A DNA stretch of 6,591 nucleotides, taken from NCBI GenBank assembly GCA_030039825.1, contig JASHUV010000070.1:1-6591 (forward strand). The letters run 5' to 3'. This document shows positions 1 to 5,196 of the stretch, in pieces; positions within the stretch are counted from its first letter, which is position 1; each line of letters opens with the position of its first letter. Origin of the DNA: Thermoplasmata archaeon (GTDB lineage: Archaea; Thermoplasmatota; Thermoplasmata; Lutacidiplasmatales; UBA184). Position numbers and translations under genes: made by a program. The notes beneath the pieces are model-generated. The model made no database searches. It was not told the origin of the DNA and saw nothing but the letters and a program-made list of their open reading frames with translations.

Positions 1-548
1 CGTCGCTCGACCGACTCGCCGCGTCCGAGGACCAGGAGTTCGCGGTCCGGGTCCTCGCCCGAGGTTCGGTGGGCGTCTACGTTCCGGACGCGCCGGTCGG
101 CCACGACTTCTCCGGTCTCGGGGTGCGGGCGCTCCTCCGGAAGCAGCGGATCTACGCCCGCGGCGGGTTCGTCGTCTGGCGTCGGACCGGGAGCACCTAC
201 GAAGCGAGCGGCGGCCGACTCCTTCCGTACGTCCTCCTGCCCGCGCTCGCCGTGCTGGGCGCCCTCCTCCTTCCGTTCCCGATCACGCGGGTCGCCGGCG
301 GGCTCCTCCTCGGGGTCGGCCTCGGCGGCCTCGGTCTTCTGGCGTTCGGGCTGACGCTCTGGGGCCTCCGGGAGGAGTCCCGGTATCCGGGCCTGCGGTT
401 CTCCGCCCTCGAGATCCCGCGCCGGTGGGCGACGCTCCTCGGAGCGTTCCAGGGACTCCTCGCGTACGGCTGGTCCGGCCGGCGCGGCCGGGCCTCCGGT
501 CCGGGCCCGTCGGCCGTTTCCTCGACGGCGCCGCTCGGTAAACCTTAA
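1..548 (+). CDS. Membrane-anchored family 2 glycosyltransferase, C-terminal part (5' truncated by window edge)
   Basis: The reading frame is open from base 3, so the gene begins outside the window; the GTG at 69 is internal. 181 residues are visible. The segment SEDQEF (visible residues 8-13), followed by a VRVLARG stretch, a Val-Pro-Asp-Ala turn, a His-Asp pair and a KQRIYARG stretch, matches the end of the catalytic domain of GT-A fold family 2 glycosyltransferases, where the Glu-Asp pair supplies the catalytic base and the later basic stretch follows the acceptor site. Two hydrophobic segments follow (about residues 76-95 and 98-120), then an amphipathic region and a Gly/Pro/Ser tail. Such enzymes use nucleotide sugars to build lipid-linked glycans, S-layer glycans or exopolysaccharide at the cytoplasmic face of the membrane. 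Donor and acceptor cannot be inferred. The nucleotide-binding half is missing from view. Its stop codon overlaps the promoter of the next gene. Confidence 0.8.
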   Translation, partial: SLDRLAASEDQEFAVRVLARGSVGVYVPDAPVGHDFSGLGVRALLRKQRIYARGGFVVWRRTGSTYEASGGRLLPYVLLPALAVLGALLLPFPITRVAGGLLLGVGLGGLGLLAFGLTLWGLREESRYPGLRFSALEIPRRWATLLGAFQGLLAYGWSGRRGRASGPGPSAVSSTAPLGKP

Positions 549-550
549 GG
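538..550 (+). promoter_or_regulatory. TATA-like promoter box of the FKBP gene
   Basis: The A/T-rich stretch GTAAACCTTAAGG is centred about 26 nt before the ATG at 573 and overlaps the stop codon of the glycosyltransferase gene. No Shine-Dalgarno motif precedes the ATG. This fits a TATA box driving a leaderless transcript. The same CCTTAAG word occurs before the mutase subunit gene on the other strand. Confidence 0.55.
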
Positions 551-572
551 CGGGGGGCCCCTCCGCGCGACG

Positions 573-1397
573 ATGTCCGAGGCGAGCGGCGGCCCGGCCG
601 CCCTCAAGACCGGCGACCTCGTCCTCCTCGACTATGAGATCTGGGCCGACGGGGCCGACCACGCCGACCTCGTCGACACGACCCGGGACGACGTCGCCCG
701 GAAGGCCGACGCGAAGATCCCGGAGGGCCAGACCCTCGAGCCCCGCCCCCACCTCGTCGGTGGGGAGTACTTCCCGAAGGGGATCGAGGACTCGCTCGTC
801 GGTGCGAAGGTCGGCGAGGTCGTGAAGAAGGAGTTCGCGCCGGCCGAGGCGTTCGGCGAGCGCGATCCGAAGCTGATCGAGCTCTTCAGCCGCAACGAGA
901 TCGCCCGCCTCCCCGAGATGCGCAAGGAGGACGCCGAGCTCGGGCTCGGCACGGTCCTCACGATCCGGGGACGACGCGGCCGCGTCGTCACGCTCACGGC
1001 GGGGCGCATCCGCGTCGACTTCAACCCGGAGCTGGCGGGCCGTCGGATCCGGGCGGAGCTGAAGCCGCTCAAGCTCATCGACGGGGCCGTCGACCGGGCC
1101 CGCGCCGTCGTCGAGCTCACCTACGGCCACGGGAAGGACTTCGACGTCAGCGTCAAGGAGGGCATCGTGACCCTCAAGGTCCCCGAGCGGACGAAGTTCG
1201 ACCTTTCCTGGGCCGTGGCGAAGCCGCGGCTCATCGAGCAGTTGCGCGCGCACCTCACCCCGAAGGCGATCCACATCGTCGAGGAGTACGTGACGCCCGC
1301 CGCGGGCGGCGGGGGCACGACCCCGGCTCCCGCGAAGGGCGCGTCGGGCGCCAAGGCGAAGGCGCCCGCCCCGCCGGCGAAGGACGCGAGCGGGTAG
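573..1397 (+). CDS. Long archaeal FKBP-type peptidyl-prolyl cis-trans isomerase
   Basis: A 274-residue cytoplasmic protein likely to catalyse cis-trans isomerisation of Xaa-Pro bonds and act as a folding chaperone. Residues about 11-100 form the first half of the FKBP domain: GDLVLLDYEIW strand, then the PKGIEDSLVGAKVGE stretch typical of SlyD/FKBP26-like enzymes, and an EAFGERDPKLIE segment that leads into the inserted flap domain (about 103-145). The domain closes with VDFNPELAGRRI (148-159), the usual DFNHPLAG-type motif, here with Pro where His is often found. A second domain (about 175-238), with a DVSVKEGIVTLKVP strand pair, resembles the extra C-terminal domain of archaeal long FKBPs. 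The tail (241-274) is a low-complexity Gly/Ala/Pro/Lys stretch, probably disordered. ATG at 573 is chosen because a TATA-like box lies 26 nt upstream. It has no signal peptide. It converges on the aquaporin gene with a 28-nt gap. Confidence 0.88.
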   Translation: MSEASGGPAALKTGDLVLLDYEIWADGADHADLVDTTRDDVARKADAKIPEGQTLEPRPHLVGGEYFPKGIEDSLVGAKVGEVVKKEFAPAEAFGERDPKLIELFSRNEIARLPEMRKEDAELGLGTVLTIRGRRGRVVTLTAGRIRVDFNPELAGRRIRAELKPLKLIDGAVDRARAVVELTYGHGKDFDVSVKEGIVTLKVPERTKFDLSWAVAKPRLIEQLRAHLTPKAIHIVEEYVTPAAGGGGTTPAPAKGASGAKAKAPAPPAKDASG

Positions 1398-1405
1398 ACG
1401 GGCTC

Positions 1406-1415
1406 GGCGGCCGCC
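1406..1415. repeat. Perfect 10-nt palindrome between convergent genes
   Basis: GGCGGCCGCC reads the same on both strands and lies in the 28-nt gap between the stop codons of the FKBP gene (+) and the aquaporin gene (-). It could slow or end transcription from both sides, but there is no T-run on either strand, which archaeal terminators usually need. In sequence this GC-rich, such a palindrome may also be chance. Confidence 0.25.
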
Positions 1416-1425
1416 AACCGGGCCG

Positions 1426-2193
1426 TCAGTTCGACGTCGACGCCGTCGAGGCGCTCAGCCAGCGCTCCACGAGGGCGGCCACGATGGCCCCGGCGATCGG
1501 CGCGACCCAGAAGATCCACGACTCCTTGAGCGCCCAGCCCGCCGAGCTCCAGTTCCAACCGGCGGCGACGAGCGCGGGGGCGAAGCTCCGAACGGGGTTC
1601 ATCGAGGCGCCGTCGACCGGGATCGCGAGGAGGTTCCCGACGAGGAGCGTGAAGCCGATCGCGAGGGGGGCGAGGTTCTTCGCGCCGCTCTCCGCCCGCG
1701 TGGTCCGGAGGATGACGAGCAAGAAGACGAAGGCGAGCGCGAACTCGAGCAGGAAGACGGCCTCCGGAGAGAACCCGCACCCGGCCGGGGCGGTCCCGGT
1801 CCACGCGTAGCACTGCGATCCGAGCCCGCTCGCCTGGGCGGTCGGGGAGAAGGTCGAGTTGCCGGAGGCGATCCCGGCGACCACCCCGATGCCGGTGATG
1901 GCGCCCAGGACCTGCGTGACGACGTACGGTACGACCTCCCGCCACGGCAAACGGCCGTTGACCGCCATGCCCACGGTCACGGCGGGATTGAAGTGGCCTC
2001 CGGAGATGTCGCCGAAGAGGTAGGCGAGCGCCGCCAGGACGAGACCGAAGGTCAGCGAGACGATCACGACCCGCGCCGCCGGCTCGAACGCCCCGTAGCC
2101 GAGCGTGAAGACCGCCGATCCCCCTCCGACGAACAGGAGGGCGAACGTGCCGAGGAACTCCGCGAGGTACCGCCGGGACCGGTCAGCGGGCAT
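1426..2193 (-). CDS. Aquaporin / MIP family channel with a second NPV motif
   Basis: A 255-residue integral membrane channel with the usual six helices, two half-helices and family length, expected to pass water or small neutral solutes. The first half carries SGGHFNPAVTVG with NPA at residues 69-71. The second half carries ASMNPVRSFAPA with NPV at 199-201 instead of NPA, followed by the conserved Arg202 of the selectivity filter. By hand alignment to E. coli AqpZ, the filter positions are Phe49, Asn187 (His in AqpZ), Ala196 (Thr in AqpZ) and Arg202. This is more like a water-type than a glycerol-type filter but not typical of either, so the substrate is open. A loop with two Cys (128 and 139) lies between helices 3 and 4 and may form a disulfide on the outer face. 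The ATG is supported by a TATA-like box about 25 nt upstream. The gene is monocistronic as far as visible. Confidence 0.93.
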   Translation of the reverse strand: MPADRSRRYLAEFLGTFALLFVGGGSAVFTLGYGAFEPAARVVIVSLTFGLVLAALAYLFGDISGGHFNPAVTVGMAVNGRLPWREVVPYVVTQVLGAITGIGVVAGIASGNSTFSPTAQASGLGSQCYAWTGTAPAGCGFSPEAVFLLEFALAFVFLLVILRTTRAESGAKNLAPLAIGFTLLVGNLLAIPVDGASMNPVRSFAPALVAAGWNWSSAGWALKESWIFWVAPIAGAIVAALVERWLSASTASTSN

Positions 2194-2212
2194 GGGCGGG
2201 GGTCAACGGGCT

Positions 2213-2223
2213 GAGATAAGAAA
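2213..2223 (-). promoter_or_regulatory. TATA-like promoter box of the aquaporin gene
   Basis: Read on the minus strand this is TTTCTTATCTC, the most A/T-rich stretch in the 191-nt gap between the divergent aquaporin and cupredoxin genes. It is centred about 25 nt before the aquaporin ATG, as expected for a leaderless archaeal transcript. Confidence 0.55.
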
Positions 2224-2353
2224 CCTCCGGGGCGGGAGGCGCCCAAGCCGCGGGAGCTTCCCGGGGGAGGCGGCGCCGACGTCCGGGTCGAGCTCGTGCG
2301 CCGCCCCCGCCGCGCGGAACCCTCCGGTTGGCCCCCCGAACACGAACGAACGG

Positions 2354-2361
2354 GAGAAAAG
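2354..2361 (+). promoter_or_regulatory. Possible TATA-like promoter box of the cupredoxin gene
   Basis: GAGAAAAG is centred about 27 nt before the ATG at 2385 in otherwise very GC-rich sequence. Its position fits a leaderless promoter, though it lacks a T-A-T-A core. It argues for the ATG at 2385 rather than the TTG at 2328, which would place this box inside the coding region. Confidence 0.4.
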
Positions 2362-2384
2362 GGCCGGCGGCAACGCGCCCACCG

Positions 2385-2978
2385 ATGGCGTCGCCCGCCG
2401 CCCCCTCGAAGTCCGCGTCGCCGCTCTCCCCGTTCTTCGTGATCCTCGTCGTCGTCGCCGTCGTCGGCGCGTCGGTGCTCGGCTATCTCGGCATCACCGG
2501 CAAGATCGGGACCGGGGTCGTCGGGACCTACCCGGGGAACGTCGCCGCCCCGGCCCCGCTGGACTGCGAGGGCCGCGGGGCGCTCGGAACGTTCAACCTG
2601 AGCTTCGTCGCGGGGGCGGGGACCGCCAACTCCGGACTCAACTTCAACGGGAGCTCGCCGGGGCCCTGCGTGCAGGTCGCCCAGGGGAGCACCGTCAACG
2701 TCGCCTTCTCGGTCGCGGCCTCGGCCGGGACGAACCACAGCTGGGTGCTCGTCGCCTACACCGGGAACTCGACGAACGCGAGCGGACTTCCGACGTTCGC
2801 CGGCGCCGGGTTCTCGAACGGCGCGCGCTTCACCGGGATCGCCCCGGGCAGCCCGGCCGTCCGCTTCCACTTCGTCGTCGATCGGCCGGGGACGTTCCAG
2901 TACATCTCCGAGGTGCCCGGCGAGTACGCTCACGGGATGTACGGTTGGTTCTACGTCAACGCCGCCCCGGCCTCGTGA
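2385..2978 (+). CDS. Membrane-anchored sulfocyanin-like cupredoxin with a degenerate copper site
   Basis: A 197-residue protein with a short cytoplasmic N-terminus, one hydrophobic helix (about residues 16-36) acting as an anchor or uncleaved signal, and an extracellular beta-rich domain (about 55-193). The closing segment, PGEYAHGMYGWFYV after a Tyr-Ile-Ser, matches the copper loop of sulfocyanins, where the pattern is Cys-x-x-Pro-Gly-His-x-x-x-Gly-Met. Here the Cys position is Ser175 and the His position is Glu180, while Met185 and the upstream ligand His118 (in NHSWVLV) remain, and His183 lies nearby. Cys61 and Cys95 are the only cysteines and could pair. Five N-glycosylation sequons (Asn71, 88, 117, 128, 131) fit an exposed surface protein. 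A standard blue copper electron carrier is therefore unlikely; it could bind copper differently or serve another role. ATG 2385 is preferred over the in-frame TTG at 2328 because of the promoter position and a cleaner N-terminus. Confidence 0.75.
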   Translation: MASPAAPSKSASPLSPFFVILVVVAVVGASVLGYLGITGKIGTGVVGTYPGNVAAPAPLDCEGRGALGTFNLSFVAGAGTANSGLNFNGSSPGPCVQVAQGSTVNVAFSVAASAGTNHSWVLVAYTGNSTNASGLPTFAGAGFSNGARFTGIAPGSPAVRFHFVVDRPGTFQYISEVPGEYAHGMYGWFYVNAAPAS

Positions 2979-3001
2979 GCCGGCCGGTCCGGACCGGTGT
3001 C

Positions 3002-3010
3002 GGATAAACC
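3002..3010 (+). promoter_or_regulatory. TATA-like promoter box of the 46-residue membrane protein gene
   Basis: GGATAAACC is centred about 26 nt before the ATG at 3032 and lies 24 nt after the cupredoxin stop codon. It is A/T-rich against the local background, which suggests that the small gene has its own leaderless transcript. Confidence 0.5.
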
Positions 3011-3031
3011 CGGAGGGTCGTGTTCGGACCG

Positions 3032-3172
3032 ATGTCGGCCGCCCACGCCACCCCCCCGTCCCCGTTCGAGGATGAGGGCAACCCGTACATCGGCTGGATC
3101 GCCGGTCTCGTGGTGATCGTCGGCGTCCTGGCGGTCGGCGCCGCGCTCTGGATCAAGTTCCACGGACTCTAG
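3032..3172 (+). CDS. Small single-helix membrane protein, 46 residues
   Basis: Translation from the ATG at 3032 gives 46 residues: a hydrophilic N-terminus rich in Ala, Pro and acidic residues (1-18), one clear transmembrane helix (about 19-41) and a five-residue end, KFHGL. The only lysine, Lys42, sits at the membrane edge. The gene is shorter than usual gene-calling limits, but three things support it: a TATA-like box at the right distance, a clean hydrophobic helix without charged residues, and a stop that dovetails with the convergent gene. I do not recognise the family. The position right after a sulfocyanin-like cupredoxin, and the single-helix form, resemble small accessory subunits of respiratory complexes, but this is only suggestion. 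The topology cannot be fixed from sequence: the acidic N-terminus and the Lys/His end favour N-outside, C-inside. Confidence 0.7.
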   Translation: MSAAHATPPSPFEDEGNPYIGWIAGLVVIVGVLAVGAALWIKFHGL

Positions 3173-3738
3173 CTCGCCGGACCGTCGGCCCCGGCCGCCG
3201 GGGGGCCTCCCGCCCAGCGGTAGAGGTAGACGTGGTGGGGTCGATCGACCGACTCGGCCGTCCATCCCGGCACCTCGTGCCAGTGGCTCACGACCCGCGC
3301 TCCCGGTGCCAGCTGGGCCTCGAAGATCGGCCGGAGGCGCCGCATCGCGCCCGGCCAGAGGAAGCAGGTGACGACGGTCGCCGACCGGAGATCGACGCCG
3401 AAGAGGTCCCCCCAGACGAGCGCGACACGGTCCGCGGGGCCCCCGACCGCCCGGCGGAGCGCCAGCACGAGCATGCGGATCGGCTCGACCTCCACGCCCA
3501 CGACGTGAGCCCCGCGCTGACGGGCGGCCCGGAAGAGGATGGCTCCGGTTCCCGCGCCGAGATCGACGAGCCGGTCGGTCGGCCCGACGTCCGCCGCGGC
3601 GAGCATGGCCGCGACGACCGTGCGGGGCGTCGGCTGGTAGCCGGCCCCGAAGACGAAGGAGGCGAAGACGAAGTAGATCGTGGCGACGACGGCGACGACG
3701 AGGCCGATCCCGAGGGCCGCCGCCGCGCCGAGCGTCAT
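3169..3738 (-). CDS. Membrane-anchored SAM-dependent methyltransferase, FAM173-like
   Basis: A 189-residue class I methyltransferase. Residues about 5-30 form one hydrophobic helix, followed by GYQPTPRTVVAAML (32-45). SAM-binding motif I is VDLGAGTGAI (58-67), with the acidic end of the next strand in GVEVEP (81-86). A WGDLFGVDL segment (109-117) and GARVVSHWHEVPGW (146-159) follow. The order of N-terminal helix, PTP entry segment and these motifs resembles the FAM173 family, whose mitochondrial members methylate lysine in ATP synthase subunit c and in the adenine nucleotide carrier. The archaeal substrate is unknown. The start is set by an ATGA overlap with the upstream MeaB gene; longer in-frame versions running into MeaB have Arg-rich, non-protein-like N-termini. 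It is the last gene of the operon and its stop overlaps that of the convergent 46-residue gene. Confidence 0.8.
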   Translation of the reverse strand: MTLGAAAALGIGLVVAVVATIYFVFASFVFGAGYQPTPRTVVAAMLAAADVGPTDRLVDLGAGTGAILFRAARQRGAHVVGVEVEPIRMLVLALRRAVGGPADRVALVWGDLFGVDLRSATVVTCFLWPGAMRRLRPIFEAQLAPGARVVSHWHEVPGWTAESVDRPHHVYLYRWAGGPPAAGADGPAS

Positions 3739-4709
3739 CGACGGCGGGACCGGCGTCGCGCCGGCGGGGCGAGCTCGGCGGCGGCGGTGTGGGGATCGAT
3801 CTCGCGGCGCACGATCCGGTCGAGGAGCTGACCGACCGCGGGATCGCTCGCCAGCGCCTCGGCGACCTCCCTCTCCACCCGTTCCGTGACGAGCCCGAGG
3901 AGCTCGGCCGAGATGCGCCGCCGCTCGGCGAGCGCCCGCGCTTCGCCCGCGTCGAGGTAGCCCTCGTGGGCCTCGATCGCCGCCCAGAGCTCGCCGATCC
4001 CGCGGCCCTCGCGGGCGCTCGCCGTGACGATCCTCGGGCGCCATCCCTCGCGAGAGGCGGCGAGGCTGACGAGCTCGCGCAGGTCCTTGGCGGCGAGGTC
4101 GGCGCCGGGGAGGTCGGCCTTGTTGACGCAGAAGACGTCGGCGATCTCGAAGAGGCCGGCCTTGAGTGTCTGCACCTCGTCACCGAGGTGAGGGACCAGG
4201 ACGACCACCGAGGTCGAGGCGATCTCCCGGATCGCGACGTCGACCTGTCCGGACCCGACGGTCTCGACGAGCACGATGTCCATGCCGAACGCCGCGAGGA
4301 GCCGCGTGACCTCGAGCGTCGCGGCGGCGACGCCGCCCGCATGCCCGCGGCTCGCCATCGAGCGGATGAACACCCCCGGGTCCCCGGGGCGCCGCTCGAG
4401 ACGGATCCGGTCGCCGAGGACGGAGCCCCCCGTGAAGGGGCTCGACGGATCGACGGCGATGATGCCGACGGACCGGCCGAGGCCGCGCAGGTGGGCGAGG
4501 AGGGCGTTGATCACCGAGGACTTGCCGACCCCGAGCGGCCCGGTAATGCCGATGATCCGGGCCGGACCGGCCCTCGGGAAGAGCGCGCGGAGCGTGGGGA
4601 CGATGGCGGGGTCCCGGTTCTCGACCGCGGAGATGACCCGGGCGAGGGTCGCCCGGTCCTTCGCGAGGATCCGGCGCGCCGCCGGGGTCAGGGGCGGCGG
4701 GCCGTTCAT
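3735..4709 (-). CDS. meaB: MeaB/ArgK-type G3E GTPase, methylmalonyl-CoA mutase chaperone
   Basis: A 324-residue cytoplasmic GTPase of the usual family length. MeaB-type proteins bind methylmalonyl-CoA mutase, use GTP hydrolysis to control loading of adenosylcobalamin, and protect the mutase from inactivation. Visible features are an N-terminal helical region (1-50), the P-loop GPLGVGKS (57-64, Lys63), [16 protein letters not shown] (86-101), [10 protein letters not shown] (117-126), the switch region VETVGSGQ (148-155) and the guanine-specificity motif NKAD (196-199), then a C-terminal helical part with a basic end (RRRSRRR). SMASRGH and the VDPSSP segment distinguish MeaB from other P-loop GTPases. 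The switch segment reads GSGQVD where GVGQSE is common, a mild change. It overlaps the mutase subunit gene upstream and the methyltransferase gene downstream by ATGA, so it is translationally coupled at both ends. Confidence 0.95.
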   Translation of the reverse strand: MNGPPPLTPAARRILAKDRATLARVISAVENRDPAIVPTLRALFPRAGPARIIGITGPLGVGKSSVINALLAHLRGLGRSVGIIAVDPSSPFTGGSVLGDRIRLERRPGDPGVFIRSMASRGHAGGVAAATLEVTRLLAAFGMDIVLVETVGSGQVDVAIREIASTSVVVLVPHLGDEVQTLKAGLFEIADVFCVNKADLPGADLAAKDLRELVSLAASREGWRPRIVTASAREGRGIGELWAAIEAHEGYLDAGEARALAERRRISAELLGLVTERVEREVAEALASDPAVGQLLDRIVRREIDPHTAAAELAPPARRRSRRR

Positions 4710-5122
4710 GCCCGCCGGCGGGCGATCCCCCGGGCCGTGGTCACGATCTGCTCGAGCGAGGTGCCCGGGCCGAAGACGGCCTTGAGGCCGAGCCGGCGGA
4801 GCCGGGCGGCGTCCTCGTCGGGGATGATCCCGCCGGCGAAGACCGGGATGTCGGTGGCTCGGCGCCGCTTGAGGAGCGTCATGACCTTCGGGAAGAGGGC
4901 CATGTGGGCGCCGGAGAGGATCGACAGACCGATCAGGTCCACGTCCTCCTCGATCGCCGCCTCGACGATCTCCTCGGGCGTCTGTCGGAGCCCGGCGTAG
5001 ATCACCTCCATCCCGGCGTCACGGAGGGCGCGAGCGACGACCTTGGCCCCCCGGTCGTGGCCGTCGAGGCCCGGCTTCGCGATCAGGACGCGGATGGGGG
5101 CCTCGCGGACGGGGGCCGGCAT
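4706..5122 (-). CDS. Methylmalonyl-CoA mutase, B12-binding small subunit
   Basis: A 138-residue stand-alone cobalamin-binding domain. It carries DGHDRG at residues 20-25, the DxHxxG motif whose His22 replaces dimethylbenzimidazole as lower cobalt ligand, then SIL (67-69) of the SxL motif and GG (97-98) in FAGGIIP, which line the pocket of the nucleotide tail. Length and strong similarity to the C-terminal domain of methylmalonyl-CoA mutase ([16 protein letters not shown] region) indicate the small subunit of an archaeal split mutase, which together with a large TIM-barrel subunit interconverts methylmalonyl-CoA and succinyl-CoA. The large subunit is not in this window. The gene begins the operon with meaB and a methyltransferase gene, joined by ATGA overlaps. 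A TATA-like CCTTAAG lies about 30 nt before its ATG. A small subunit of a related mutase (for example 2-hydroxyisobutyryl-CoA mutase) is a less likely alternative. Confidence 0.92.
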   Translation of the reverse strand: MPAPVREAPIRVLIAKPGLDGHDRGAKVVARALRDAGMEVIYAGLRQTPEEIVEAAIEEDVDLIGLSILSGAHMALFPKVMTLLKRRRATDIPVFAGGIIPDEDAARLRRLGLKAVFGPGTSLEQIVTTARGIARRRA

Positions 5123-5147
5123 TCGGACCTCAGGAGCGAGGTCGGGA

Positions 5148-5156
5148 GCTTAAGGA
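5148..5156 (-). promoter_or_regulatory. TATA-like promoter box of the mutase subunit-meaB-methyltransferase operon
   Basis: The minus strand reads TCCTTAAGC here, about 30 nt before the ATG at 5122. It shares the word CCTTAAG with the promoter of the FKBP gene. It lies in the 74-nt gap after the peptidase gene and suggests that the operon starts here rather than being read through from upstream. Confidence 0.5.
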
Positions 5157-5196
5157 TGAGGGCGGGGGCGAAGGGCGAGGGGGCCGGCCGGCGGCC

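Noticed and set aside
1121..1945. Minus-strand frame of 274 residues across the aquaporin and FKBP genes
   Set aside because: It is an Arg/Gly-rich shadow; the aquaporin frame on the same strand has both pore motifs, and FKBP lies opposite.
2224..2268. GC-rich inverted-repeat-like stretches in the gap between aquaporin and cupredoxin
   Set aside because: Several CCTCC/GGGAGG pairings are possible, but such matches are expected by chance at this GC content, and no single stable fold or known riboswitch pattern stands out.
2064..3007. Two opposite frames (2064-2933 minus and 2105-3007 plus) spanning the cupredoxin region
   Set aside because: Both are rich in Arg, Gly and Asp without hydrophobic core or motifs, while the cupredoxin frame has an anchor helix, beta pattern and a family loop.
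2951..4342. Minus-strand frame of 463 residues across meaB and the methyltransferase
   Set aside because: It is a Ser/Arg/Pro-rich out-of-frame translation without motifs, overlapping two well-supported genes on the same strand.
3789..5000. Plus-strand frame of 403 residues opposite meaB and the B12 subunit
   Set aside because: It is an Asp/Arg/Glu/Gly-rich, low-complexity translation typical of the antisense of GC-rich genes, and both minus-strand genes beneath it have clear family motifs.
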